The notes under the pieces were generated by a model, which worked only from the letters and a program-made list of their open reading frames with translations, was not told the origin of the DNA and did not search any database. Made by a program: the position numbers and the translations under genes. From NCBI RefSeq assembly GCF_900475285.1, contig NZ_LS483370.1, forward strand, positions 510,001-574,000: a stretch of DNA of 64,000 bases. The letters are read 5' to 3'. Below, piece by piece: positions 47,676-55,856 of this stretch (position 1 is the stretch's first letter; the number at the start of each line of letters is the position of its first letter). Origin of the DNA: Pseudomonas taetrolens (GTDB taxonomy: Bacteria > Pseudomonadota > Gammaproteobacteria > Pseudomonadales > Pseudomonadaceae).

Positions 47676-48560
47676 ATGCGAATGCGCCTTATGTTATTGG
47701 GCGGCGGAAATGCTCTCGGGCAGGCGCTGATTCGTCTCGGTGCCGAGGAAGACATCAACTTCCTGGCCCCGCGTCCGCCGCAAGACGGTTGGGACGCTGC
47801 GAGCCTGACGCAACTGCTGGATGACACCCGTCCGGATGCCGTTATCAACCTTGCTTACTACTTCGACTGGTTTCAGGCGCAGGCGGTGAGCGAGAACCGT
47901 CTTGCTGGTCAGGAGCGTGCTGTCGAGCGTTTGGCAGAGCTGTGCCAGCACCACAACATGATTTTGCTGCAGCCTTCCAGCTATCGCGTTTTCGATGGCT
48001 CGCGTGCGACGGCCTACAGTGAAAAGGACGAACCTGTTCCGCTGGGGCTACGCGGTCAGGCGTTATGGCGCATCGAGCAAAGTGTACGCGCCATTTGCCC
48101 GCAACACGTCCTGCTGCGTTTCGGCTGGTTACTCGACGACAGCGCCGAAGGCACTCTGGGCCGTTTTCTGGCCCAGGCAGAAAAACCTGAAGAGTTGTTG
48201 ATGGCGGATGACCGTCGGGGTAACCCGACGCCCGTCGATGATGCGGCCCGCGTTATCATCTCGGTCCTCAAGCAACTGGACTGTGCAGCACCGCTCTGGG
48301 GTACTTATCACTACGCCGGGCATGAGGCGACCACGCCACTGGCGCTGGGACAAGCGATTCTCAGCGAAGCTCGCCATCTGCACCCGCTGGCCATCGAAGC
48401 GCCGACGCCCCAGGCCCATGCCGCACGCCCGGATGCCGCCGAAGAGCCTCAGCATGCCGTACTGGCGTGCAAAAAAATTCTACACACGTTCGGGATCAAG
48501 CCTCGCGCCTGGCGCGCAGCACTTCCGACATTACTGGACAGGTTTTATCGTCATGGTTGA
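47676..48560 (+). CDS. RmlD-like SDR protein with lost catalytic Tyr and Lys
   Basis: A 294-aa protein with an N-terminal Rossmann start (LMLLGGGNALGQAL), resembling dTDP-4-dehydrorhamnose reductase (SSYRVFDGSRATAYSEKDEPVPL). Where RmlD has the YxxxK catalytic pair after this block, the sequence reads LRGQALWR: Arg126 in place of Tyr and Leu130 in place of Lys. The enzyme is therefore unlikely to be a normal reductase. Its 3' end overlaps the next SDR gene by 8 bp, so the two are co-expressed. The pair corresponds by position to PA4069-PA4068. The function is unknown. Confidence 0.8.
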   Translation: MRMRLMLLGGGNALGQALIRLGAEEDINFLAPRPPQDGWDAASLTQLLDDTRPDAVINLAYYFDWFQAQAVSENRLAGQERAVERLAELCQHHNMILLQPSSYRVFDGSRATAYSEKDEPVPLGLRGQALWRIEQSVRAICPQHVLLRFGWLLDDSAEGTLGRFLAQAEKPEELLMADDRRGNPTPVDDAARVIISVLKQLDCAAPLWGTYHYAGHEATTPLALGQAILSEARHLHPLAIEAPTPQAHAARPDAAEEPQHAVLACKKILHTFGIKPRAWRAALPTLLDRFYRHG

Positions 48561-49482
48561 TGCACCCGTTTTAATCACTGGCGGCGCCGGCTTCATTGGG
48601 TCCAACCTCGTGGATGTCCTGCTGGCCAAAGGATATGCCGTACGGATCCTCGACGACATGTCGACCGGCAAGCGCAGCAACTTGCCAATGGACAACCCGA
48701 AGCTCGAACTGATTGAAGGTGACGTGGCGGATGCAGCGCTGGTGGCCAAGGTGATGGATGGCTGCAGTGCAGTGGTTCATCTGGCGGCTGTAGCCTCGGT
48801 GCAGGCGTCGGTGGACGACCCGGTACGCACTCATCAAAGCAACTTTATCGGCACTTTGAATGTTTGCGAAGCCATGCGTAAAGCGGGCATCAAGCGGGTT
48901 GTATTTGCCTCCAGTGCCGCGGTTTACGGTAACAACGGGGAAGGCGAGTCGATTGTTGAAGACACCCCCAAGGCGCCGCTGACACCTTACGCGTCAGACA
49001 AACTGTCCAGTGAGTACTACCTGGATTTCTACCGCCGGCAACACGGTCTTGAGCCGATCATTTTCCGCTTCTTCAACATTTATGGCCCACGGCAGGATCC
49101 TTCTTCTCCGTACTCAGGTGTCATCAGCATCTTTAGCGAGCGTGTAGAAAAGGGCCTGCCCATCACCATCTTTGGCGATGGTGAGCAAACCCGCGACTTC
49201 GTATACGTCGGTGATCTGGTGAAGATCCTGTTGCAGGCCATCGAGGCCCCGGATGTTGAAGAGGGTGCAATAAACGTTGGGTTGAACAAGGCCACCAGCC
49301 TCAAGCATATGCTCGAAGCTCTGCGTGAAGTCGTTGGCCAGTTGCCGGTGATCAGCTACGTGCCGGCCCGTCCGGGTGATATCCGTCATTCGCGTGCCGA
49401 CAATAGCCGCCTGTTGCAACGCTTCAGTCTCGGCCAAACCACGCCGATGAGCGAAGGCCTGGCGCGTTTGCTCGGTCGTTAA
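48553..49482 (+). CDS. NAD-dependent nucleotide-sugar epimerase/dehydratase
   Basis: Extended SDR of 309 aa, starting MVDAPVLITGGAGFIGSNL with an intact GGAGFIG nucleotide motif. The catalytic pair is Tyr146 and Lys150 (TPYASDK), with Ser near 120 (ASSAAVYG). Downstream RFFNIYGPRQDPSSPYSG is typical of UDP-glucose or UDP-GlcNAc 4-epimerases (GalE/WbpP-like). A longer reading of this frame from 48208 is not supported. The gene overlaps the degenerate SDR by 8 bp. Substrate unknown; a sugar-nucleotide is likely. Confidence 0.9.
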   Translation: MVDAPVLITGGAGFIGSNLVDVLLAKGYAVRILDDMSTGKRSNLPMDNPKLELIEGDVADAALVAKVMDGCSAVVHLAAVASVQASVDDPVRTHQSNFIGTLNVCEAMRKAGIKRVVFASSAAVYGNNGEGESIVEDTPKAPLTPYASDKLSSEYYLDFYRRQHGLEPIIFRFFNIYGPRQDPSSPYSGVISIFSERVEKGLPITIFGDGEQTRDFVYVGDLVKILLQAIEAPDVEEGAINVGLNKATSLKHMLEALREVVGQLPVISYVPARPGDIRHSRADNSRLLQRFSLGQTTPMSEGLARLLGR

Positions 49483-49494
49483 TACGCAACCCAC

Positions 49495-49524
49495 AAAAAA
49501 GGCGCCTTTCGAGGCGCCTTTTTT
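49495..49524. terminator. Bidirectional terminator between epimerase and oprG
   Basis: A perfect 13-bp arm pair (49495-49507 with 49512-49524) closes on TTCG with A6 and T6 flanks. It serves both converging genes. Confidence 0.95.
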
Positions 49525-49535
49525 AGGTGTCTGAT

Positions 49536-50231
49536 TTAGAACTTGTAGCCCAGACCTACCATGTAAACCCACGGATCCACGTCAACGTTGACCTTGGCCC
49601 GGGTGCCACCGGCGACGGCGTTGTTATCCACATAGGCTCGGGTATCGATGTCGATATAACGGGCCTGGGCGTTGATCATGATGTTGTCAGTCAGCATGTA
49701 GTCCGCGCCCAACTGCCAAGCCATGCCCCACGAGTTTTTCGCCCGGAAGTTGTCGAAGCCTTCAGCGCTGGCGCGGCTGCCCACGTGCTCGTCATAGATC
49801 CAGGTGTAGTTGATGCCGGCACCCACGTAAGGCTGGAACACCGATTTGGAGTCCAGTGGGTAATAGACGACGCTCAGGGTCGGTGGCAGGTGCTTGAGAG
49901 TACCGAGCTTGCCGTTGGCCGCGGCCAGGCCGGTGCCTTTGAGTTTGACGTCATGCTCGAACGGCGTCGCAGCCAGCAGCTCGATCCCGATGTTGTCGGT
50001 GATCATGTACGCAAAGTTGAGGCCCAGCTGGGTGTCGCTGCTCATGGTCGCCTTGCCGCCCAAATCGGCGCCCGCCAACGGACCGCGATCAACCTTGACG
50101 CTGGAGCTGTCGGCTTTCGGGTTTACCGTAATTGCACCGGCGCGGACGATGATGTCGCCTTCAGTGTGCGCGTGGGCAAGCGGGGCGACGGCGAGCGCCA
50201 GGATCGCGGCACTGAGCAAAGACTTGTGCAT
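49536..50231 (-). CDS. oprG: Outer membrane protein OprG (OmpW family)
   Basis: Eight-stranded outer-membrane barrel of the OmpW family, linked to transport of small hydrophobic compounds and to low oxygen and iron response in P. aeruginosa. The start MHKSLLSAAILALAVAPLAHA gives 231 aa with a classical signal peptide cut after AHA. An upstream start adds MEPS only. The family C-terminus ends with the aromatic YMVGLGYKF, an outer-membrane sorting signal. An ANR-like palindrome lies 65 bp upstream. Confidence 0.93.
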   Translation of the reverse strand: MHKSLLSAAILALAVAPLAHAHTEGDIIVRAGAITVNPKADSSSVKVDRGPLAGADLGGKATMSSDTQLGLNFAYMITDNIGIELLAATPFEHDVKLKGTGLAAANGKLGTLKHLPPTLSVVYYPLDSKSVFQPYVGAGINYTWIYDEHVGSRASAEGFDNFRAKNSWGMAWQLGADYMLTDNIMINAQARYIDIDTRAYVDNNAVAGGTRAKVNVDVDPWVYMVGLGYKF

Positions 50232-50295
50232 GGAGGGCTCCATTGGGATATTTAAAAGTTATAACCAATGGTAATGAGCACGGGGCCTCGCTCAG

Positions 50296-50309
50296 TTGAC
50301 CCAGCTCAA
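50296..50309 (-). promoter_or_regulatory. Candidate ANR/FNR box upstream of oprG
   Basis: The 14-bp site TTGAGCTGGGTCAA (read on the minus strand) matches the TTGAT-N4-ATCAA consensus in 8 of 10 defined positions. It is centred about 71 bp before the oprG start. A -10-like TATAAC lies at 50263-50258, but the spacing is longer than a normal class II site, so activity is uncertain. OprG in P. aeruginosa is reported to respond to ANR. Confidence 0.4.
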
Positions 50310-50401
50310 TGAAAATGTGAAGTTGTGAAAAATTCGTTAATTGACACCCGCACCCGCACCCGCCAGCGCCAGGCCGGAGGGAGCGTGTCATGGGCTTTTA
50401 A

Positions 50402-50932
50402 CTACTCGGGTAATTCGTAGACCAGGATCTTCTGGGCATCCATCTGATAGCCCGCATCGGCCAGATCGCTGGTGCTCGGCTTGACCTGCATCGCGCCTAC
50501 GATCCAGTAGGGTTGGTATAACTCGTCGAGCTTGACCCCTTCCTTGCTGGTTACGTGCACGATCTGGTTCGACGGCGGGGGCGGCACGTGGATGCAGGCG
50601 CCAAAGTACGGCACCAGCAGGAAGTCCGTAGTGCGACCTTCTTCGTTCACTTCAAGCGGTACGATATACCCCGGCAAACGAATCACCTGACCGTCCAGCG
50701 CAGGGACAACCGGCGCATTGGGCATACCTTGCCTGGCAGCGGGGGCCGCTTCCGGGTCAAGGTTGCCCAACTGAGACAGGTCGTGCATCGGAGCCATGTC
50801 GGGGGCTTCAGAGGGCGCGTCCGGCGGCACCATCTCTGACCATGTCAGCTCTCTCGGCTGGGCCGCCCACAGGGGCATGGCAACCAGTAGCAGTAGCGCC
50901 AGCAACAGGCGCGATATCGACGTGCTTTTCAT
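50402..50932 (-). CDS. DUF3299-family secreted protein of the zinc-linked ABC operon
   Basis: The start MKSTSISRLLLALLLLVAMPLWAAQP gives 176 aa with a Sec signal peptide. The DUF3299 core contains IVPLEVNEEGRTTDFLLVPYFGACIHVPPPPSN. The central Cys and His could bind a metal, but this is not shown. It is the last gene of a minus-strand operon, 10 nt after the permease. The homologous PA4063-PA4066 cluster in P. aeruginosa is reported to be zinc responsive. Role in the periplasm unknown. Confidence 0.86.
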   Translation of the reverse strand: MKSTSISRLLLALLLLVAMPLWAAQPRELTWSEMVPPDAPSEAPDMAPMHDLSQLGNLDPEAAPAARQGMPNAPVVPALDGQVIRLPGYIVPLEVNEEGRTTDFLLVPYFGACIHVPPPPSNQIVHVTSKEGVKLDELYQPYWIVGAMQVKPSTSDLADAGYQMDAQKILVYELPE

Positions 50933-50942
50933 AAACCGATGC

Positions 50943-52208
50943 TCATAAACGAATGGACAGGCCATCGGCCAGCGATTGCCGGTAAGCGCGCCATGCGGGC
51001 ACGCAGCCCATTAGCAGGGCGGCCGCCAGAATACCGCCGAGCAGCGTCCATTCATATTCACTTGGCCACGCCAAGGGCAAATAGAGCCCGTAATTTGCTT
51101 GCACGTAACCTTGGGCCACAGCGATACACACATACAACAACCCGACGCCGGCAACGACGCCCGCCAATGCCAGCGCCAGGGCTTCGAACACCAGCAGGGT
51201 TGCAATATGCCAGGGGCGGGCGCCGACCGAGCGCAGAATCGCCATCTCGCGTCGGCGTTCATTCAAGCTGGTCAGAATGGCAGTAAGCATGCCGATCAAC
51301 CCGGTCAGTACGACGAACAGTGACACGACAAACAGCGCCTTTTCAGCGGTGCTCATCAAACTCCAGAGTTCCTGCAATGCGACGCCGGGCAAGATCGCCA
51401 TCATTGGCTCGCCGCGAAACTCATTGATTTCCCGTTGCAGGGCAAAGGTCGAGATCTTGCTGTTCAGGCCCAGCATGAATGCGGTGATGGCCTGTGGGGT
51501 GAGGTCAAGGTTGCGCGCTTGATCGGCGCTGATGCGCCCCGCACCACGGGCAGGAACGCCGTTTTTCCAGTCGATATGGATCGCCTCCATACCGCCGAGG
51601 CTGATGTGCAGCGTGCGATCCACCGGAGTCCCGGTGCGCTTGAGAATACCCACGACGGTAAAGGGTTTGTCGTCATGCTTGACCAGGCTGACGGCGGCTA
51701 CGCCGTGAGCCAGCACCAGTTTGTCGCCCAGTTTGTAATGCAGTGCGTCAGCCACTTCGGCACCGAGTACCACCTCAAACGGATCACTGACAAACGCGCG
51801 ACCGTCGGCCAGTTGCAAGTGTTGTCGATGACCGTATTGGTAGTGCTCGAAATACGCTTCGCTGGTGCCCATCACCCGATAACCGCGATGGGAGTCGCCG
51901 AGAGACATGGGAATGGCCCATTTCACTTTCGGGTTGTGGGCGAAGTGCTCAAAGCTGTCCCAGCGAATATTGTTGGTGGCATTGCCGATGCGAAACACCG
52001 AATACAACAACAGATTGACCGACCCCGAACGTGCGCCGACGATCAGGTCGGTGCCGCTGATGGTACTGGCAAAGCTGGCGCGGGCTTCGGTGCGCACACG
52101 TTCGACCGCCAGCAGCAGGCACACCGACAGGGCAATGGCGAACGCCGTCAGCACTGCGGTAAAACGGCGGTTAGCCAGGCTGGCCAGGGCTAGACGAAAC
52201 AAATACAT
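50943..52208 (-). CDS. ABC transporter permease, MacB/FtsX-like
   Basis: The start MYLFRLALASLANRRFTAVL gives 421 aa. A longer reading to 52400 overlaps the ATPase gene and is not supported. The layout is that of the MacB/LolC permease family: one membrane helix at the N-terminus, a large periplasmic domain, then three helices in the last 130 residues (one near TAEKALFVVSLFVVLTGLIGML). It pairs with the ATPase whose stop is 1 nt upstream. Within this operon it is probably part of zinc or metallophore handling rather than macrolide export. Confidence 0.9.
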   Translation of the reverse strand: MYLFRLALASLANRRFTAVLTAFAIALSVCLLLAVERVRTEARASFASTISGTDLIVGARSGSVNLLLYSVFRIGNATNNIRWDSFEHFAHNPKVKWAIPMSLGDSHRGYRVMGTSEAYFEHYQYGHRQHLQLADGRAFVSDPFEVVLGAEVADALHYKLGDKLVLAHGVAAVSLVKHDDKPFTVVGILKRTGTPVDRTLHISLGGMEAIHIDWKNGVPARGAGRISADQARNLDLTPQAITAFMLGLNSKISTFALQREINEFRGEPMMAILPGVALQELWSLMSTAEKALFVVSLFVVLTGLIGMLTAILTSLNERRREMAILRSVGARPWHIATLLVFEALALALAGVVAGVGLLYVCIAVAQGYVQANYGLYLPLAWPSEYEWTLLGGILAAALLMGCVPAWRAYRQSLADGLSIRL

Positions 52209-52209
52209 C

Positions 52210-52920
52210 TCAGACCTCAGCCGACAGAGCGGCACGATTGAGTTCAGACAACGACAGGTGACGGTCGAAAAGGGGTGCCAGGCTTTGGTCGTGACTGACA
52301 AACAGCAAGCTGGCACCGGCCTCGCGGCATTCGGCGAACAGCAACTGGATAAACGCTTCGCGCGCGTCGGCATCGAGGGCCGAGGTGGGTTCGTCGGCAA
52401 TCACCAGCTCGGGCTGACCGATCAGGGCGCGGGCGGCCGCGACCCTTTGCTGTTGGCCGATGGACAGTGAATCGGCACGGCGACCCAGCAGTGCCGGGTC
52501 TTTCAGGCCCAGATGCGCCAGCAGCGTCCGGGCGGCGTTATCGACGCTGCCATGACGCTGTACCGCGCGGCTGGCGCGCAATTTGGAGAAGTGACACGGC
52601 AACTCAACGTTCTCGCGCACCGACAAGAAGGGCAGCAAATTGAATTGCTGGAAGATATAGCCTGTGTGATCGACCCGAAAACGATCGCGAGCCCCGGAGC
52701 CGAGTTCACTCAATTCCTGGCCCAGCAAACGGATACTGCCGCTGTTGGCCTTTTGCACGCCGCCGAGCAACCCCAGCAATGTAGTTTTGCCGCTGCCGCT
52801 TGGGCCTTTGAGAAACAGGGTCTCGCCCGCTTCCAGGCGAAATGCTGGAATATCCAGCAGCACGGGATGTCCCGGCCAGCTGAAACTCAGGTCGCTGAGT
52901 TCGATCAGTGCTTGGGTCAT
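52210..52920 (-). CDS. ABC transporter ATP-binding protein, MacB/LolD-like
   Basis: The start MTQALIELSDLSFSWPGHPV gives 236 aa; the upstream extension to 53154 runs into the preceding gene and is not supported. Motifs are Walker A GPSGSGKTTLLGLL (near residue 39), signature LSIGQQQRVA and Walker B LVIADEPTSALD. It belongs to the LolD/MacB class that works with a 4-helix permease. It lies 83 nt after the His-rich ZrgA-like gene in the Zur-type operon. Confidence 0.92.
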   Translation of the reverse strand: MTQALIELSDLSFSWPGHPVLLDIPAFRLEAGETLFLKGPSGSGKTTLLGLLGGVQKANSGSIRLLGQELSELGSGARDRFRVDHTGYIFQQFNLLPFLSVRENVELPCHFSKLRASRAVQRHGSVDNAARTLLAHLGLKDPALLGRRADSLSIGQQQRVAAARALIGQPELVIADEPTSALDADAREAFIQLLFAECREAGASLLFVSHDQSLAPLFDRHLSLSELNRAALSAEV

Positions 52921-53003
52921 GGAGAAAAAATATCGCCTGCAATGGGATGGGTGCGCTTTGTCGCCGTTGCCAGGGGCCGCGACGACGCACGCATGATCAT
53001 CGG

Positions 53004-53573
53004 TTAAAACTTCAATGTGGCTGCTTTCGGCGTGACGTCCACACCTTGCTGGCCGCTTGGGCCGATCAGTTGTACCTGAATTTTTTGCGTGGCGGGGAAG
53101 GTCTTGAAGAGCTGAGTCAGGTCCAGGGTTTTCAGCGCCGCCGGGCTGCTGCACGTGAACTCATAGCTGGCGTGGATTTCACTGTGCTGGTGTTTGCTTT
53201 CGTCGCTGGCGTGAGCATGTTCGGGCGCATCACCGAACAGCGGGCTTTCCAGTTCTTGCGCGGTCTCAAGGCACCCGGCAGCCTGTGGCAGGCTGAACAG
53301 CACCGTTGATTGTTCCAGTTTGGCGCGTGCGTCCGTGACTTTTTTCTTGTCAGCGGCGGTGCTGGCTTCGTGCTCGAAACCCACCAGGTTCATGGCCGGG
53401 CTTTCGAGCTCCAGTTCCAGGGTCTGGCCATCCAGCGCCGCATTCAAGCGTGCCACCCCATGTTCATGAGCCTCGAGGCTGCCATGTTCATGGTCGTGAT
53501 CATGTTCGTCGGCTGCGTGAGTCATGGCTAGCGGCAACAGGGCGAACGGCAAGGCGAGAAGAAAACGGCGCAT
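53004..53573 (-). CDS. zrgA: His-rich periplasmic protein, ZrgA/DUF2796 family
   Basis: The 189-aa protein has a signal peptide (MRRFLLALPFALLPLAMTHAA) and a His/Asp-rich N-terminus (ADEHDHDHEHGSLEAHEHG). A second His-rich stretch lies near residue 120-135 (HAHASDESKHQHSEIH). This is the pattern of ZrgA, a zinc-linked periplasmic protein of other gammaproteobacteria. It heads the operon with the ABC ATPase, permease and DUF3299 gene and is preceded by a Zur-like palindrome. Zinc binding is inferred from the histidine content and context. Confidence 0.87.
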   Translation of the reverse strand: MRRFLLALPFALLPLAMTHAADEHDHDHEHGSLEAHEHGVARLNAALDGQTLELELESPAMNLVGFEHEASTAADKKKVTDARAKLEQSTVLFSLPQAAGCLETAQELESPLFGDAPEHAHASDESKHQHSEIHASYEFTCSSPAALKTLDLTQLFKTFPATQKIQVQLIGPSGQQGVDVTPKAATLKF

Positions 53574-53603
53574 AGCGTGACTCCGGCAGGGAAGATGAAC
53601 GAT

Positions 53604-53625
53604 TTGTTATGTGATCTTATAACAA
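53604..53625 (-). promoter_or_regulatory. Zur-like palindrome controlling the zrgA-ABC operon
   Basis: TTGTTAT (53604-53610) and ATAACAA (53619-53625) flank an 8-nt core, with 9 of 11 arm positions paired. This agrees with the GTTATA-n-TATAAC core bound by Zur in gammaproteobacteria. It lies 31 nt upstream of the zrgA start, where binding would block transcription. It also faces the divergent gene at 53705. Confidence 0.72.
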
Positions 53626-53704
53626 TGTTGCGAGAGTTTGCCCGTGTGCTTGGCGATACGCAAGACGCGTGGGAGCATGGCGTCATGAAACTTTTGGAGC
53701 AGCA

Positions 53705-54049
53705 ATGATGGTACGCATACGCGGAACGATCGGTGACTGGCCGGTGGACCTGACGGTGGAGCTGGATGAGAACGACTGGGCGCAACTGGGTGCGCAGGTA
53801 CAGACAAGCGCCCCGGCCAGTGCGGCGGCAGTGGCCAGGCCCGTCAGTCAGGACGATGCGGTGTGGGAGATGACCAAGGAGTTGTTGCGTAAGGCGGGGC
53901 AGATGACCGGCCCTGAACTGCTCGGACAACTGGAGGCGCTGACGGGCAGCACAGCGTCTGGCAAGCGTTTGCTGGTGCGTCTGCGCCACAGCAGCGAGGT
54001 GAAAGTGGTGAGCGGCGAGGACTCGCCGGTGTACCGCTGGATCGAGTAG
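53705..54049 (+). CDS. Conserved hypothetical protein (PA4062-like)
   Basis: A short protein of about 114 aa (ATG at 53705 or 53708; GGAG at 53696-53699 fits both). It starts MVRIRGTIGDWPVDLTVELDEND and has a C-terminal part rich in helices (DDAVWEMTKELLRKAGQMTGPELLGQLEAL) that ends SPVYRWIE. No membrane segment or signal peptide. It is divergent from the Zur-type operon across the palindrome, and its location matches PA4062. The function is not recognised. Confidence 0.8.
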   Translation: MMVRIRGTIGDWPVDLTVELDENDWAQLGAQVQTSAPASAAAVARPVSQDDAVWEMTKELLRKAGQMTGPELLGQLEALTGSTASGKRLLVRLRHSSEVKVVSGEDSPVYRWIE

Positions 54050-54099
54050 CACGCCGCAAACACACCAGTCCGGTAGATACTCTGTTGCCAGGCAAGCAC

Positions 54100-54185
54100 C
54101 GCAGCCTTCGTACCTCGGCTACAAGACTGTAGCAGTTACCGAGCTCAGCGAGGCTACGTCCGGCTGCGCAGCTGCCGTAAAGCCC
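54100..54185. repeat. REP-like inverted repeat in the gap after the PA4062-like gene
   Basis: CGCAGCCTTCGTACCTCGGCTACA (from 54100) faces the imperfect complementary run CGAGGCTACGTCCGGCTGCG (54149-54168). The style is that of Pseudomonas extragenic palindromes. The remainder of 54050-54256 shows no ORF or promoter I trust. Confidence 0.6.
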
Positions 54186-54256
54186 GGTGTACATATCCAT
54201 TGATGCCTGCGGCGCAGAGCCTCCACTCGGCCTGCCGAAAGGGGTAGCGTTCGGGG

Positions 54257-55135
54257 TCAGTACAGCGCGGCAAACAGCTTGCGGCGGTAAGTGGTGACCA
54301 GCGGATGATCGTTGCCCAGCAGGTCGAACACTTGCAGCAGCGTCTTGTGGGTGATGCCTTCGTTATAGCTGCGGTTGCGGATAAACAGCTTCAACAGGCC
54401 TTCCAGCGCGCCTTCATATTGCTGGCGTGCCAGCTGTTGAATCGCCAGTTGATAGGCCGCTTCATCGTCCAGCGGATTCTGCGCCACGCGGGTTTTCAAG
54501 TCGGCGACATCGGGCAAGTCCGCAGCCTGACGCAAAAAGGTCAGCTGGGCCTTGGCACCCGCCAGTTCGGCTTTGTGTTCGTCGCTTTTGACCGCATCCA
54601 GCACGGCCTGAGCTTCAGTCAGTTCGCCGCGTTCGGCCAGGCAGCGGCCATAGAGGATCAGTGCTTTCGCGTTGCTGTTGTCTTCGGTCAGGATATTTTT
54701 GAGCAAGGCTTCGGCATCCGCGAAGCGGCTTTCGGCAAACAGGGCCTGAGCTTGCACCATTGGGTCTTCAGCGGCAGGCTCGGGCATCACGACGTGCGGT
54801 GCGAGCATGGCGCGGATGGCCGAGTCCGGCTGTGCTTCCTGGAAGCCGTCGACCACTTTGCCGTCTTTAAACAGCACCACTGTGGGCAGGGTTTGAATCC
54901 CGATACGTCCAACGATGTCCTGTTCGGTGTCACAGTTGACCTTGGCCAGGAGCAATTCGCCCTGATAGTCCTCGGCAATTTGTTCCAGAAGGGGCAGCAT
55001 CACTTTGCACGGTGCGCACCACTCGGCCCAGAAATCGACCAGAACAGGTTGCTCGAACGAGGCTTCGACCACCTGCTTGTCAAAGTCTGCTGACGTTACG
55101 TCGAAGCTATAAGAAGTAGGCTTGGGCTGATTCAT
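54257..55135 (-). CDS. cnoX: CnoX/YbbN-type thioredoxin-TPR co-chaperone
   Basis: A 292-aa protein with a thioredoxin domain (1-115) whose active site is WCAPCKVM (about 39-46). Tetratricopeptide-like helices follow, typical of CnoX (YbbN), which holds clients and passes them to GroEL and DnaK. The E. coli protein lacks this CxxC, so the Pseudomonas form may be redox active. Start MNQPKPTSYSFDVTSADFDK. It lies on the minus strand, 31 nt after the methyltransferase stop. Confidence 0.92.
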   Translation of the reverse strand: MNQPKPTSYSFDVTSADFDKQVVEASFEQPVLVDFWAEWCAPCKVMLPLLEQIAEDYQGELLLAKVNCDTEQDIVGRIGIQTLPTVVLFKDGKVVDGFQEAQPDSAIRAMLAPHVVMPEPAAEDPMVQAQALFAESRFADAEALLKNILTEDNSNAKALILYGRCLAERGELTEAQAVLDAVKSDEHKAELAGAKAQLTFLRQAADLPDVADLKTRVAQNPLDDEAAYQLAIQQLARQQYEGALEGLLKLFIRNRSYNEGITHKTLLQVFDLLGNDHPLVTTYRRKLFAALY

Positions 55136-55166
55136 TGTGGTTCTCGAAACAGGTAAATGAGGGCAA

Positions 55167-55856
55167 CTATAAAGGCTGGATGGGCAGGCTGAAAGCCGCG
55201 CGACCGCGTTGTGCGTGGTACAGGCTCACGTTGCGAAACTCATGGGGTTCGGCCAGGTCAGGCAAGGTCAGTGCCTTGAGCATTTCCAGCGGCTGATACA
55301 GTGGGTGCCTGAAGTCCCGTACCCGAGAGTCGGCGACCAGTGCCTGCTGGCCGCGGGTCAAAAACTGATCCAGCAGCGGCAGGTTCTCTCGGTCGTAGAG
55401 CACGTCCGCCACCAGGATCAGATCAAAACGGTCGGCCTCGGCGAAGAAGTCGCTGGAATAACCGAGCTGCACATCATTGAGTTCGGCGTTCGCCCGGCAG
55501 GCGCTCAATGCCAGCGGATCAAGATCGCAGGCGAGCACCTCGAGAGCGCCAGCCTTGGCGGCTGCAATCGCGGCGACACCGGAGCCGGTACCAAAATCCA
55601 GTACCCGCTTGCCGTACACCCACTGCGGCTGCTCTGCCAGATAACGTGCCAGCGCCAGGCCGCTGGCCCAGCAAAAAGCCCAATAAGGCGGTTCGTAGAG
55701 AATGCGCCGGGTCTCGTCCGGAGTGAAGGCGCGATCCATGTTCCGGGCGTCGATCAGCCACAGCTTCAACGAAGTTTCTGGCAAGTCCGTGATGACCAGG
55801 CGGGCATCGCCCAGCAGTTCACTCAATGACAGTTGCAAGTCGAGCGGTGTATTCAT
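55167..55856 (-). CDS. Class I SAM-dependent methyltransferase, probable protein lysine methyltransferase
   Basis: A 229-aa protein with the SAM-binding motif I VLDFGTGSGVAAIAAAKAG and motif II LACDLDPLALSACRAN. The EPPYWAFCWASGLALARYL segment is typical of METTL20/ETFB-KMT-like enzymes. The exact target cannot be read from sequence. The start overlaps the end of the YbaY-type gene by 4 bp, so they are co-transcribed. The two genes precede cnoX on the minus strand. Confidence 0.85.
   Translation of the reverse strand: MNTPLDLQLSLSELLGDARLVITDLPETSLKLWLIDARNMDRAFTPDETRRILYEPPYWAFCWASGLALARYLAEQPQWVYGKRVLDFGTGSGVAAIAAAKAGALEVLACDLDPLALSACRANAELNDVQLGYSSDFFAEADRFDLILVADVLYDRENLPLLDQFLTRGQQALVADSRVRDFRHPLYQPLEMLKALTLPDLAEPHEFRNVSLYHAQRGRAAFSLPIQPL

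Noticed and set aside
48208..48552. N-terminal extension of the epimerase gene into the preceding SDR
   Set aside because: The extension reads in the alternative frame of the upstream gene. The ATG at 48553 begins the typical GGAGFIG Rossmann start.
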